A DNA stretch of 64,000 nt from Shewanella oneidensis MR-1 (GTDB lineage Bacteria > Pseudomonadota > Gammaproteobacteria > Enterobacterales > Shewanellaceae). The notes below the pieces were generated by a model that saw nothing but the letters and a program-made list of their open reading frames with translations, was not told the DNA's origin and made no database searches. The stretch spans positions 1,364,001 through 1,428,000 of the forward strand of contig NC_004347.2 of assembly GCF_000146165.2 (NCBI RefSeq), given 5' to 3'. This document shows positions 20,315-29,981 of this stretch, one piece after another (within the stretch, counting starts at the first letter, position 1; each line of letters begins with the position of its first letter). The translations under genes and the position numbers were made by a program.

Positions 20315-20498
20315 TAGCCTTACTTGCTAAATCGGTTGATTTGGTAACGTTTTATCGCTGAGAGTAATTGAAATAGTTGATTTTTCGTAAAACAAACTTC
20401 TTATGACCACAAATGCTGCTATAAGTTGCACTGACAATTTTACTGGGTATCATGTCAGAATCTTGTTTTAAGCATTGGACTACTTAAGGGAGGCCTCG

Positions 20499-20864
20499 AT
20501 GGCCACAGTTGAATTAGAGACAATCCTAGATCTCAATACATTAGAACAGTACTGCAGCGCAATTGGTGCCGGTACTCTACTAAAGAGCGTGGTATTATTT
20601 GAGCAATTAATGCCTGAATATGTTGGGAATCTAGTAAAGGCTAACGAAGCTGCCGATAAGGACACTTTATGCTCGGAAGCCCATAAATTTAAAGGTGCGG
20701 CGGGTTCTGTGGGTTTAAAACGTATCCAGCAAATTGCCCAATTATTGCAGCATGGTGAAGAGGCTGACTGGGAGTCAAAACACGCGACGTGGGTGGCGCA
20801 AATTGTTGAATTTGCAAGTGCGGATCTGCAGCAGTTAAAGCAATTCTTACAGGCTAAAGCCTAA
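20499..20864 (+). CDS. hptA: Orphan histidine phosphotransfer (HPt) protein
   Basis: The 121-residue product consists of a single HPt four-helix domain. The phosphorylated histidine is His62 in EAHKFKGAAGSVGLKRI. In Shewanella oneidensis an orphan HPt protein, HptA, relays phosphate from the sensor ArcS to the response regulator ArcA, because the ArcB homologue lacks its own HPt domain. Length, motif and neighbours (radical SAM gene before, oxyR after) agree with that gene as I remember it. GGGAGG at 20488-20493 selects the ATG at 20499; an upstream TTG at 20475 is less likely. A stem-loop follows at 20876-20899. Confidence 0.85.
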   Translation: MATVELETILDLNTLEQYCSAIGAGTLLKSVVLFEQLMPEYVGNLVKANEAADKDTLCSEAHKFKGAAGSVGLKRIQQIAQLLQHGEEADWESKHATWVAQIVEFASADLQQLKQFLQAKA

Positions 20865-20875
20865 TTTGTTTCGCT

Positions 20876-20899
20876 GAGGTGCAGCTTAGGTTGCACCTC
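20876..20899 (+). terminator. Stem-loop after hptA
   Basis: GAGGTGCA (20876-20883) pairs with TGCACCTC (20892-20899) around an 8-base loop, 12 bases after the hptA stop. It lacks a proper T-run, so it is a weak terminator or an mRNA end-protecting structure. Confidence 0.5.
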
Positions 20900-21081
20900 G
20901 ATAATCATTGTTACACGCATTACTCCATCTTTTTGTTTTTTCCCATCTGCTTTCAGTATTTTCCTTTGGTTGAAAATCGATTTTGCTCACACAATTGAGC
21001 AATTAAGCCGCGTTTTAGTTGATAACTTATGGTAGAGTTGATTAAATTTTTTAATCCATAACCTTAGTGGCAATCGATAAA

Positions 21082-21996
21082 ATGAAAAATTTACCTAGCC
21101 TCAAGAATCTTTACTATTTGGTGAACCTTCACCAAGAGCAGAATTTTAACCGCGCCGCTAAGGTGTGCTTTGTCAGTCAATCCACATTGTCGAGCGGGAT
21201 CCAGAATCTTGAAGAGCAGCTTGGTCATCAGTTGATTGAACGTGACCATAAGTCTTTTATGTTCACTGCTATCGGTGAAGAAGTCGTACAGCGTTCCCGT
21301 AAAATCCTTACGGATGTCGACGATTTAGTTGAACTGGTCAAAAACCAAGGCGAACCGATGACAGGTGATATCCGCTTGGGTTGTATTCCTACCATTGCGC
21401 CGTTTCTACTCAGCCGAGTCGTTAAACAATGTCAGCAGGCGTACCCTGAGATGAGTTTGTTACTCAAAGAGGATACGACGGAACGTTTACTCGATGCCTT
21501 AGGTAAAGGGGAGTTAGATTTACTTATTCTAGCTTTACCCGTTGATACTAGTGGTTACCACAGCATGAAGGTCGGAATCGATCCCTTTAAGATGGTGATC
21601 CATAAAGATTTAGTGGGTGGCATCCATCAGCCTATCGATTATCAGACATTACCCGATGAAAGTATCTTTCTGTTGCAGAGTGAGCATTGTATTACTGGCC
21701 ATGCGATTACCGCGTGTCAGCTCGGTGACAGTGCGAAGGTGAATCCGTTTGCGGCGACGAGTCTGCATACCTTAGTGCAAATGGTCAACAGTAAACTGGG
21801 GACGACGTTTTTACCACAAATGGCGATTGATGCTGGGATCTTAAATGATACTGATCTGGTGGTGATGACTCCCCCTGGTGAAGCGCCATATCGCGATATC
21901 GGTTTAGTTTGGCGACAAACGACCAGCCGGATTTTGACTTTCCGTACGCTAGGTTTATTGATCCAAAAATTGTTAACGAATGAAACGGCACAATAA
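21082..21996 (+). CDS. oxyR: LysR-family peroxide sensor OxyR
   Basis: The product is a LysR regulator of 304 residues with an N-terminal helix-turn-helix (FNRAAKVCFVSQSTLSSGIQ) and a C-terminal effector domain. The effector domain has EHCITGHAITAC, with cysteines at 203 and 212 in the spacing (C-x8-C) of the redox pair of OxyR, which forms a disulphide on contact with hydrogen peroxide and then switches on catalase and peroxidase genes. The ATG at 21082 gives the expected numbering; a GTG at 21067 would add five residues. Unlike in E. coli, no oxyS-like or catalase gene is adjacent. Confidence 0.92.
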   Translation: MKNLPSLKNLYYLVNLHQEQNFNRAAKVCFVSQSTLSSGIQNLEEQLGHQLIERDHKSFMFTAIGEEVVQRSRKILTDVDDLVELVKNQGEPMTGDIRLGCIPTIAPFLLSRVVKQCQQAYPEMSLLLKEDTTERLLDALGKGELDLLILALPVDTSGYHSMKVGIDPFKMVIHKDLVGGIHQPIDYQTLPDESIFLLQSEHCITGHAITACQLGDSAKVNPFAATSLHTLVQMVNSKLGTTFLPQMAIDAGILNDTDLVVMTPPGEAPYRDIGLVWRQTTSRILTFRTLGLLIQKLLTNETAQ

Positions 21997-22021
21997 CTGA
22001 GTATTTTGCCTGTTGTGAGTC

Positions 22022-23089
22022 TTATAAAGGGGAAACACCGAACACTTCAATCGAGTGTTGTTTCCCTTTTAATTTAATCGGGCCCAAATTCGTGAGTCGA
22101 TATGCACTGTCTGGGTTATCGAGTCGTCCCGCTAAGGCGCCTGAGATCAGCATACGTTGCCCCATCGGGTTACATTGATCTTGGAGTCTAGCTAAGGTAT
22201 TGAGTACATCACTAAAGAAGCTAATTTCTTGTTTTTGTACACCAACAACCGCAGCAACCACTTGTCCACAGTGGGCTGCCGCTTTAAATTTAGGCACAAA
22301 ACCATAGTGTTCTTCGAAATAACGTCTTTGCCAATTTAATTGCTGGCTAAATTCAAAATAGATATTCATGCAGCGGTCGTGCACGACACCTTCCTCTAAG
22401 GGCCAGTGGATTAACACTGCATCGCCCATGTAACGATAAATCTCGGCTTCGTTATTGCTCACCGTATCTGACAGTAAGCTAAAACTGTCTTGGATCAAGC
22501 GGCTAAAACGATAATCGCCGAGGGATTCGGCGTGGGTAGTCGAGGCAACCATATCTAAATATAGGAATAAACGCTGTTCGTATCTTGGCTTATGGTATTT
22601 GCCTAAACCAATATTGAGCAAAATACGTGGCCCAACCAACAGCCCCATCTGTTCGACAAAGGCTAAGCTCACTCGCACGACCACTAAATAAACAATCAAC
22701 GCTTGGAATGAGGGACTATAGAGGATATGCGCCGTAAGCATTTGCCTTAGGGTCGACATGTGATTTTCAATAGCCCACATATTTAGGAATTGAGTCATAT
22801 AGGCTAAGGTCGTTGCCCCTAACAACAGGAACAAACCTTTAAAAATCACTGAGAATATATAAGGAAGACGATTGATGGCGCTAAAGTCAGCAATCAGATT
22901 GGACATCCAATGTAAGCTGCCAAAAATAATGCCCATATAGATGGCCAGTGTCGCGAGATCAGCAGAGCCTACCGCCCATTGCGGCAGTTCTGGCGATTGG
23001 GCATATCGAAAAAACACGAATGCCGCCATGGCTATCGCCCAAGCTAATATCGCAAAAAGGAGTTTTTTCGCTTGTCTACGTGCTCTCAC
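22022..23089 (-). CDS. cyaC: Membrane-bound class III adenylate cyclase
   Basis: The 355-residue protein has about five or six N-terminal membrane helices (residues 10-165) and a C-terminal class III cyclase domain. Visible motifs are LFLYLDMVASTTHAESLG, with the first metal-binding Asp, and YRYMGDAVLIHWP, with the second Asp, as well as the C-terminal FFSDVLNTLARLQ. Such enzymes make cAMP from ATP; in S. oneidensis CyaC contributes to cAMP for CRP-dependent anaerobic respiration. The start is a GTG at 23089 with a poor ribosome site, so the N-terminus is not certain. It is convergent with oxyR. Confidence 0.85.
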   Translation of the reverse strand: MRARRQAKKLLFAILAWAIAMAAFVFFRYAQSPELPQWAVGSADLATLAIYMGIIFGSLHWMSNLIADFSAINRLPYIFSVIFKGLFLLLGATTLAYMTQFLNMWAIENHMSTLRQMLTAHILYSPSFQALIVYLVVVRVSLAFVEQMGLLVGPRILLNIGLGKYHKPRYEQRLFLYLDMVASTTHAESLGDYRFSRLIQDSFSLLSDTVSNNEAEIYRYMGDAVLIHWPLEEGVVHDRCMNIYFEFSQQLNWQRRYFEEHYGFVPKFKAAAHCGQVVAAVVGVQKQEISFFSDVLNTLARLQDQCNPMGQRMLISGALAGRLDNPDSAYRLTNLGPIKLKGKQHSIEVFGVSPL

Positions 23090-23212
23090 AACGGGTTTTG
23101 TATCCGAATACGGCTATATATTTCAGGATGCCGTAGTTTATAGAAAATCATCAGTAGAGTGCCAGTGATATTTGTGATCTGGATCAATACAACGGTATAT
23201 AGCTACGAAAAT

Positions 23213-23884
23213 TTAACCAAATACCTTATTTAATATCATTGCTGTAAAAGCGGTTTTTAGATAAAAGCCCCGAGGATTAGTCATTTTTAAGCTACCATCC
23301 TCTGAAATGCTGTGAGTCATCGCCTTACTATTCGCGGCTTTGGGTCGTAATTGGAGAACTTCCCCATGCCTTGCTGTGAGTTTTTCTACTTTACCGAGGG
23401 CAATCAATTCCATGATTTCTTCCCAATCCTGTTGCAGTAATGCTTGCTCCTGCGGGTCTGGTTCCCACAGTGTGGGCGTGCCAATGCGGCGCTCTCCCAC
23501 TGGAATATGCCGCTCACCCTCTACAGGTACCCACAATACTCGCTGCAACTTGTGACACACTAAGCTGTTTTGCCAGGTTAACCCTTCGATGTTGGTCAGT
23601 GGCGCGACACATACATAAGTGGTTTCTAGTGGCTTGCCATGGTTATCAATGGGAATCGTTTTTAGCTCAACGCCAAGATGAAGAAAATCCTGCTCAGGTT
23701 TGGAACCTGCCGTGGCACCTAATTCCATTTCAATGAGTTGCCCAACCCAACCTTTATCGCGTTTTAGGTTGTTGGGGACATTAATACCGCGATGAGTGGC
23801 AATTTGCGCCAAAGAAATGCCTGCCATCATATTAGCGCGTTTGAGCAATTCGCTCAGATTTTGAGGGGGAATAATAGATTTCAT
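23213..23884 (-). CDS. mutH: DNA mismatch repair endonuclease MutH
   Basis: MutH nicks the unmethylated strand at hemimethylated GATC sites when activated by MutS and MutL. The 223-residue length is normal. The active-site D...ExK motif is seen in [16 protein letters not shown], and [20 protein letters not shown] precedes it as in E. coli. A functional MutH implies Dam methylation in this organism. It diverges from rppH across a long, unusual spacer. Confidence 0.97.
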   Translation of the reverse strand: MKSIIPPQNLSELLKRANMMAGISLAQIATHRGINVPNNLKRDKGWVGQLIEMELGATAGSKPEQDFLHLGVELKTIPIDNHGKPLETTYVCVAPLTNIEGLTWQNSLVCHKLQRVLWVPVEGERHIPVGERRIGTPTLWEPDPQEQALLQQDWEEIMELIALGKVEKLTARHGEVLQLRPKAANSKAMTHSISEDGSLKMTNPRGFYLKTAFTAMILNKVFG

Positions 23885-24574
23885 AGGAGAATTTTACTGG
23901 AAAATGGGCGCTTAGCAACCAAGGTTAAAAAATGAACACTTGAAAATGAATAAGTTAACCTCCCTACTAATGTTATTAAGTTTTTGATCTTTAATGGTTT
24001 ATCTGGGTTCTGAACGAGTGTTATTAAAAGTGTTCAAAGTTACTCTCGGCTTTCCCTTGCGTTTCTCACATATTTATCCACAGATATTATGGATAACTCA
24101 CAACAGCGGTGTCTTTAACTTAATAAAAAGCTTGAGTCAATGGTGAAAAGTCGCATTTTTTCACGCTAATGTGGGTAATTTTGGGTGTGTTTTGTGTATA
24201 ACATTTCAGTTTCGCAGGGGGGAAATTACAGAGTTTGTATTAGGTTAAAAAGTGAGCTTTTATTTGTTGGGTGGAAAATATGATAAACAATATTTATCTA
24301 TTGATATGATTATTAAGTATTTTTATAGTTTCTCTTGAGATTTTGTCGCTTAACCTGTTTGATGTTTTTTGAGCGATATACCGAGTTTGTCCTAGTTTCA
24401 AACAGAGATATCCACAGAAAATGTGGATATCCCCCAGCTTAATGGCGAACAATTGTTGATAAAGTAGTAAGTTGAAAGTATTTATCCAAAGATTAGCTGA
24501 AAATAGAGGTTTGCCGCGAGACGGGCTTTGTGAAACAATCGGTTTATTAAAATTTATCCTTATTTGGAGTCCAT
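23885..24574. promoter_or_regulatory. Long mutH-rppH spacer with a cluster of DnaA-box-like sequences
   Basis: This 690-base AT-rich region has no convincing gene. It contains TTATCCACA at 24074-24082, TTATACACA on the reverse strand at 24193-24201, a palindrome with ATATCCACA in each arm at 24407-24431, and TTATCCAAA at 24482-24490. The first, second and last are identical to the R1, R2 and R3 boxes of E. coli oriC as I remember them. An AT-rich block with a one-mismatch IHF-like site lies at 24280-24340. The region must also hold the mutH and rppH promoters. Confidence 0.5.
24407..24431. repeat. Perfect 10-bp inverted repeat GATATCCACA/TGTGGATATC
   Basis: The arms GATATCCACA (24407-24416) and TGTGGATATC (24422-24431) flank a 5-base GAAAA centre. 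Each arm contains a sequence one base away from the DnaA box TTATCCACA. There is no T-run on either side, so it is not an ordinary terminator. Confidence 0.6.
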
Positions 24575-25099
24575 GTGATTGATAGCGACGGCTTTCGCGC
24601 AAATGTGGGCATAATAATTTGTAACAGATACGGCCAAGTCATGTGGGCCAGGCGTTTCGGACAACATTCATGGCAGTTTCCTCAGGGGGGAGTCGATGAT
24701 GGTGAATCGGCAGAAGAGGCGATGTACCGTGAATTGTATGAGGAAGTTGGTTTAAGACCCGAGCATGTCACTGTATTAACCTCGACGCGTTCTTGGCTGA
24801 GGTATCGTTTACCTAAACGATTAGTGAGACAGGACAGTAAGCCCGTGTGTATTGGCCAAAAGCAAAAGTGGTTTCTGTTACAACTCAAAAGCCAAGATAG
24901 TGCGATTAATTTAAGTTCTTCAGGCCATCCTGAGTTTGACGATTGGCGCTGGGTAAGTTATTGGTATCCAGTGAGGCAGGTTGTCTCATTTAAGCGTGAT
25001 GTTTATCGTAAGGTCATGAAAGAATTTGCGGTAACGGCATTGTCATTCCAAACCCAAGAAATTCCGAAGAAGCGGGTAAGGCAAAAGACTACGGGCTGA
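24575..25099 (+). CDS. rppH: RNA pyrophosphohydrolase RppH
   Basis: RppH removes pyrophosphate from the 5' end of mRNA and so starts RNase E-dependent decay. The 174-residue protein starts at a GTG ([12 protein letters not shown]), preceded by GGAG at the right distance. The Nudix box [20 protein letters not shown] at about 38-57 is complete, with the REL.EE metal ligands. It is followed by ptsP 23 bases downstream of its stop, an association also found in E. coli. Confidence 0.96.
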   Translation: MIDSDGFRANVGIIICNRYGQVMWARRFGQHSWQFPQGGVDDGESAEEAMYRELYEEVGLRPEHVTVLTSTRSWLRYRLPKRLVRQDSKPVCIGQKQKWFLLQLKSQDSAINLSSSGHPEFDDWRWVSYWYPVRQVVSFKRDVYRKVMKEFAVTALSFQTQEIPKKRVRQKTTG

Positions 25100-25122
25100 T
25101 TTTCAAAAGAGGATTGAAAACA

Positions 25123-27357
25123 GTGTTAAATACGCTTAGGGATATTACTCAAGCTGTGGCTTCTGCCCACAGCTTAGAAACCGCATTAGAAGTCCTTGTT
25201 TCATCGACCAAAGCTGCGATGGAAACCCAATGTTGTTCAGTTTATATCCTAGAGCAGCAAGAACTCGTTTTATCGGCAACCGATGGCCTGGAAAAGAGCG
25301 CTGTGGGTCGAGTACGTATGCCGTTAACGCAGGGATTGGTCGGCTTAGCCGCCGAGCGCGAAGAGGCGGTGAATTTAGCGGATGCGCGTTTGCACCCACG
25401 CTTTAAGCTTTTTCCTGAGGTCGCCGAAGAAGAATATCGTGCCTTTTTAGCCGTTCCGATCATTTATCAAAAAGCCGTTGTGGGTGTGATTGTGGTGCAG
25501 CAGGCCAGTGCACGGCAATTTAGCGAAGGGGAAGAAGCCTTTTTAATGACCCTCGCTGCACAGTTAGCGATGGCAATTCGGGGATTAAAGCAAAAAGCAC
25601 AGGTCAGTTCACTCCATCAACAGATTTTATTTCAAGGTACCTCTGCATCCAGTGGTATCGCAATTGCGCATGCTTTCGTCTTAGGGGGCGAAATATCCCT
25701 TGAGCAACCCGATATTCGTTGTGAAGATATCGTCTTAGAATCTAACCGATTAGTCGCTGCGATGGGGCGTTGTAAAGAGGCTATAGGTGCATTATCTCAG
25801 CGTTTTGACCGTGAGCAGGATGAAGAAGTCGCCTCTATATTCAATGCATTACAACTGCTGCTCGACGATGCCAGCCTAGGGGGAGAATATGCCCGTGAGG
25901 TGTTACTCGGCTGGGAAGCCGAATCTGCGGTGAGCCGGGTTTCGCTGCGTTATATTCAACAGTTTTTAGCAATGGAAGACCCTTATCTTAAAGAGCGGGC
26001 GAGTGATATCCGAGATCTTGGGCAAAAGGTATTAAGGCAATTAATTGAGCCTGAGCGATTAGAGCTCGAACCCGATAAGCCGGTTATTTTAGTGACCAAA
26101 GAGGCCGATGCTACGATGTTGGCTGAGTTTCCACGGCAAAAATTAGCGGGGATTGTGACTGAGCTCGGCGGGGTAAACTCCCATGCGGCGATTTTAGCTC
26201 GGGCACTTGGCGTACCTGCGATTACAGGGGTTGAACAACTACTTTCCGCCGATATTGATCAAAAGCTGTTAGTCGTCAATGCCAGTCGTGGGCAACTTAT
26301 GGTGTCGCCATCGCCCGCCATTGTCAGCGAATATCGCAGTCTTATCTCGGCGCAGAAGGCGTTGCAGCGCCAATATGCACAGGAGTTAACGTTACCCTCA
26401 GTGATGCTTGATGGTAAGCGAATACGTTTATATCTCAATGCGGGTCTGCTCAGTGGCGTTGCCTCGGAAATCGCTGAAGGCGCCGATGGTATCGGGCTCT
26501 ATCGCACCGAAATCCCCTTTATGTTGCAGCAGCGTTTTCCGAGTGAATCTGAGCAGGTCAAGGTTTATCAGCAGGTACTCTCCGCGGCTTCAGGTCGCCC
26601 TGTCGTGATGCGAACCCTCGATGTTGGTGGTGATAAGCCTCTACCTTACTTTCCGATTAAAGAAGATAACCCTTTCCTCGGTTGGCGTGGCATTCGATTG
26701 TCGCTTGATCATCCTGAATTGTTTCTTGTGCAGTTAAGAGCTATGTTGCAGGCTGGCGCCGAGGGCAAGCAGTTAAGTATTTTATTGCCGATGGTTAGTA
26801 ACCTAGATGAAATTGATCAAGCGTTAGCCTATTTAGAGCAGGCCCATGTTGAACTCAAAAATGATGTGAATAGCAACATCAAAATGCCGCGCATTGGCAT
26901 CATGCTCGAAGTGCCCGCAATGCTATATCAGTTAGACGAAGTGGCAAAGAGGGTGGATTTTGTGTCAGTTGGCAGTAACGATTTGACCCAATATTTACTC
27001 GCGGTTGATCGCAATAATCCGCGGGTCAGTTCATTATTTGATAGCTATCATCCTGGAATTTTGCGGGCTTTACATCAGGCAAGATTAGATTGTGAGTATC
27101 ACCATCTTGATATCAGTATTTGTGGTGAATTAGCTGGCGAACCCATGGGAGCTATTTTGCTGGTCGCTATGGGATACCACCAATTAAGTATGAATCAGGG
27201 CAGTTTAGCACGGATTAATTATCTATTGCGCCGCGTTTCTGGCGAGGATTTAGCACAGCTATTGGCGCAGGCCTTGAGTTTGTCAAACGGTTTCCAAGTG
27301 CGTGAGCTGGTTAAAGAATATTTGACCCTGCAGGGTCTTGTAACAATTCTTAATTAA
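25123..27357 (+). CDS. ptsP: PTS-Ntr phosphotransferase EI-Ntr (PtsP)
   Basis: PtsP takes phosphate from PEP and passes it to NPr and then EIIA-Ntr, a regulatory chain for nitrogen and potassium balance. From the GTG at 25123 (MLNTLRDITQAVASA) the protein has 744 residues: a GAF domain (about 1-160), the EI N-terminal helical domain, the phosphohistidine domain with GGVNSHAAILARALG (His354), and the PEP-binding TIM barrel (MRTLDVGGDKPLPY, GSNDLTQYLLAVDR, CGELAGEP). AAGAGGA lies upstream of the GTG; a TTG at 25114 is possible but less likely. Confidence 0.95.
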   Translation: MLNTLRDITQAVASAHSLETALEVLVSSTKAAMETQCCSVYILEQQELVLSATDGLEKSAVGRVRMPLTQGLVGLAAEREEAVNLADARLHPRFKLFPEVAEEEYRAFLAVPIIYQKAVVGVIVVQQASARQFSEGEEAFLMTLAAQLAMAIRGLKQKAQVSSLHQQILFQGTSASSGIAIAHAFVLGGEISLEQPDIRCEDIVLESNRLVAAMGRCKEAIGALSQRFDREQDEEVASIFNALQLLLDDASLGGEYAREVLLGWEAESAVSRVSLRYIQQFLAMEDPYLKERASDIRDLGQKVLRQLIEPERLELEPDKPVILVTKEADATMLAEFPRQKLAGIVTELGGVNSHAAILARALGVPAITGVEQLLSADIDQKLLVVNASRGQLMVSPSPAIVSEYRSLISAQKALQRQYAQELTLPSVMLDGKRIRLYLNAGLLSGVASEIAEGADGIGLYRTEIPFMLQQRFPSESEQVKVYQQVLSAASGRPVVMRTLDVGGDKPLPYFPIKEDNPFLGWRGIRLSLDHPELFLVQLRAMLQAGAEGKQLSILLPMVSNLDEIDQALAYLEQAHVELKNDVNSNIKMPRIGIMLEVPAMLYQLDEVAKRVDFVSVGSNDLTQYLLAVDRNNPRVSSLFDSYHPGILRALHQARLDCEYHHLDISICGELAGEPMGAILLVAMGYHQLSMNQGSLARINYLLRRVSGEDLAQLLAQALSLSNGFQVRELVKEYLTLQGLVTILN

Positions 27358-27416
27358 CTAATGCCATGTTTTGCTTTAAGCTAAGGCCCTCAATTTATCA
27401 CGCTCTAGGTACTCGT

Positions 27417-28217
27417 GTGGATAGTTTGTTGTTGGTGTTCTTTATTTGTTTGGCTTTAGGTGCATTTGTTGGCTTTATGGCAGGATTATTAGGTATCGGT
27501 GGCGGCTTGATTGTGGTGCCAGCACTGCTTTATATTTTGCCATCGGTCGGTATTAGCTCTACTCAGCTCCCCCATATTGCGATTGCCACTTCGCTAGCCG
27601 CCATTATTCTCACTTCTATTTCGTCGGCACGTGCCCACCATAAGCGCGGTAATGTGCCTTGGGATTTATTCAAATCAATGTTACCGGGCCTGATTATAGG
27701 CGCGCTGGCTTCAGGTTTTATTGCTGAGCGTATTCCCGCTGATACTTTACAGAAAGGTTTTGCCATCTTTGTGATTTTAATGACAATTCAAATGGCTTAT
27801 CCCGTTAAGGCCGAATCAAATCGTCAATTACCTAATTCAGTAGTGCTTTTTGTTGTATCGGCTTTGGTTGCGGTTTTGGCCGGTTTGACAGGGATAGGTG
27901 GCGGTATACTGATAGTGCCATTTTTGACTTTTTATGGTTTACAGATGCGTCAAGCCGTGGGTTTTTCTGCTGCGATGGGCTTCTTAATCTCTCTTTCTGG
28001 CAGTTTCGGCTATATTATTGCAGGAATGAATGCCCCTGAGTTGCCTTATGGTACCTTAGGCTATATCTATTTACCTGCATTGTTTGGTTTAGTTATCACT
28101 TCTGTCTTGATGGCGCCCGTGGGCGTAAAAGCGGCGAGCACTTGGCCAACACCTGTACTTAAAAAGATATTTGCACTTTTGCTCCTTTGTGTCGGCCTCA
28201 AATTAATTCTGAGCTGA
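27417..28217 (+). CDS. TauE/SafE-family membrane transporter
   Basis: The product is a polytopic membrane protein of about 266 residues with the two-fold repeat of TauE/SafE permeases. The motif GFMAGLLGIGGGLIVVPAL near the N-terminus is echoed by VLAGLTGIGGGILIVPFL near the middle. Members export sulfite, sulfoacetate or related anions, but the substrate here is unknown. I prefer the GTG at 27417, preceded by AGG, because conserved sequence starts there; an ATG at 27366 would add 17 residues. It lies between ptsP and lgt on the same strand and may be co-transcribed with both. Confidence 0.85.
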   Translation: MDSLLLVFFICLALGAFVGFMAGLLGIGGGLIVVPALLYILPSVGISSTQLPHIAIATSLAAIILTSISSARAHHKRGNVPWDLFKSMLPGLIIGALASGFIAERIPADTLQKGFAIFVILMTIQMAYPVKAESNRQLPNSVVLFVVSALVAVLAGLTGIGGGILIVPFLTFYGLQMRQAVGFSAAMGFLISLSGSFGYIIAGMNAPELPYGTLGYIYLPALFGLVITSVLMAPVGVKAASTWPTPVLKKIFALLLLCVGLKLILS

Positions 28218-28262
28218 TTTTTAGTATTTAGCCCTCAATTTGAGGCTGTTGATGGATAAGTT

Positions 28263-29069
28263 ATGGCATTGAATTTTCCCAATATCGATCCTGTGATCGT
28301 AAAGTTTGGTCCCTTTGATATTTTTGGACAAACCTTTGAACCCGCCCTGCGATGGTACGGATTTACATACTTAGTGGGTTTTGTAGCGGCGATGTGGTTA
28401 CTCAATCGCCAAGCTGATCGGTCTAATGGTTTATGGTCCAGAGAACAGGTTTCTGATTTACTGTTTTATGGCTTTTTAGGGGTGATATTGGGTGGCCGCA
28501 TTGGCTATGTACTCTTTTATCATTTTGATTACTTTCTTGCTAGCCCAATGTATTTGTTCAAAATTTCAGAGGGTGGTATGTCCTTCCATGGCGGTTTGAT
28601 AGGGGTGATTACCGCCATGATTTATATCACATGGAAGCAAAAGCGCACCTTTTTTGCCGTAGCGGATATGGTGGCTCCTGTTGTGCCTATTGGGTTAGGA
28701 GCGGGTCGTATCGGTAACTTTATTAATGGTGAGTTATGGGGGCGCGTTACCGATGTTCCTTGGGCTATGGTGTTCCCAAGCGGTGGTCCTGAGCCACGCC
28801 ATCCATCACAACTCTATCAATTTGCCCTTGAAGGTGTTGCTTTATTCCTACTTCTCTATTGGTTCAGTAAGCGTACGAAGAAAGTCGGCGCTGTGTCGGG
28901 CATGTTCCTACTCGGATACGGCATTTTCCGCGTAATTGTCGAAACCGTAAGACAACCTGACGCGCAGTTAGGCCTCTATTGGGGCTTGATGACAATGGGA
29001 CAGATCCTCTCGGTGCCGATGATCCTCTTCGGTTTATATTTAATTCTTCGTCCAGAGGGTAAGCAGTAA
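28263..29069 (+). CDS. lgt: Prolipoprotein diacylglyceryl transferase
   Basis: Lgt adds diacylglycerol from phosphatidylglycerol to the lipobox cysteine, the first step of lipoprotein maturation in the inner membrane. The 268-residue protein has the usual seven helices and the signature [18 protein letters not shown], as well as HGGLIGV and RHPSQLYQ. Its stop overlaps the thyA start by one base (TAATG), a common arrangement in gamma-proteobacteria. Confidence 0.97.
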   Translation: MALNFPNIDPVIVKFGPFDIFGQTFEPALRWYGFTYLVGFVAAMWLLNRQADRSNGLWSREQVSDLLFYGFLGVILGGRIGYVLFYHFDYFLASPMYLFKISEGGMSFHGGLIGVITAMIYITWKQKRTFFAVADMVAPVVPIGLGAGRIGNFINGELWGRVTDVPWAMVFPSGGPEPRHPSQLYQFALEGVALFLLLYWFSKRTKKVGAVSGMFLLGYGIFRVIVETVRQPDAQLGLYWGLMTMGQILSVPMILFGLYLILRPEGKQ

Positions 29070-29863
29070 TGCAACAGTATTTAGACTTAATGAAACACAT
29101 CTTAGCCGAAGGTGTGGATAAATCAGACCGAACAGGTACGGGTACTCGCTCGGTTTTTGGTTATCAAATGCGTTTCGATTTGAGTAAGGGTTTTCCTTTA
29201 GTCACCACGAAAAAGTGCCATATGCGCTCCATCATTCATGAGCTGTTGTGGTTCCTAAAGGGCGATACCAATATTGCTTATCTGCGTGACAATAAAGTCA
29301 GTATTTGGGATGAATGGGCCGATGAAAACGGCGATTTGGGCCCTGTGTATGGTGCGCAATGGCGCAGCTGGCCGACCCAAAGTGGTGAGGCTATCGATCA
29401 AATTTCGCAGGTTATTGCGCAAATTAAATCGCAACCTGACTCGCGTCGTTTGATCGTATCGGCTTGGAACGTTGGTGAGTTGGATAAAATGGCTCTGGCT
29501 CCTTGCCATGCGTTTTTCCAATTCTATGTTGCTGATGGCAAATTATCCTGTCAGCTGTACCAGCGTAGTTGTGATGTGTTTTTAGGGTTGCCCTTTAATA
29601 TCGCCAGCTATGCACTATTGACCATGATGGTGGCGCAACAATGCGACTTAGCTTTAGGTGACTTTGTTTGGACGGGGGGGGATACCCACTTGTATTCCAA
29701 CCACATGGAGCAAACAGCGTTGCAGTTGAGCCGCGAGCCTAGACCCTTACCGACGATGACCATTCTGCGTAAACCTGCCTCGATTTTTGATTATCAATTC
29801 GACGATTTTGCATTGAGCAACTACGATCCTCACCCACATATCAAAGCGCCTGTCGCCGTTTAA
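29069..29863 (+). CDS. thyA: Thymidylate synthase
   Basis: ThyA converts dUMP to dTMP with methylene-tetrahydrofolate. The 264-residue length equals that of the E. coli enzyme. The catalytic cysteine lies in [12 protein letters not shown], followed by [20 protein letters not shown], and the dUMP-binding arginines are in [10 protein letters not shown] and [12 protein letters not shown]. It is translationally linked to lgt. Confidence 0.98.
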
Positions 29864-29880
29864 CGGCGATTTTATCGACA

Positions 29881-29905
29881 AACACCTCGGAATAGCCGAG
29901 GTGTT
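29881..29905 (+). terminator. Stem-loop after thyA
   Basis: AACACCTCGG (29881-29890), loop AATAG, and CCGAGGTGTT (29896-29905) form a perfect 10-bp stem 17 bases after the thyA stop. Only GTCTC follows, so termination may be weak or Rho-assisted. Confidence 0.6.
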
Positions 29906-29981
29906 GTCTCGAAACTAACGATTATACTTGCTTATTTTCTTCGTCTACACTCAATCCATCGTGATTTTTTGGGAGTGCAAG

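Noticed and set aside
23885..24574. Chromosomal replication origin
   Set aside because: The DnaA-like sites are suggestive, but the usual gamma-proteobacterial oriC neighbours (mnmG, dnaA-dnaN) are absent and the boxes are few. A DnaA-binding regulatory locus is more plausible.
24294..24602. Reverse-strand frame of 102 codons in the mutH-rppH spacer
   Set aside because: It overlaps the start of rppH, has no recognisable domain and no ribosome site, and lies in AT-rich DNA with frequent palindromes.
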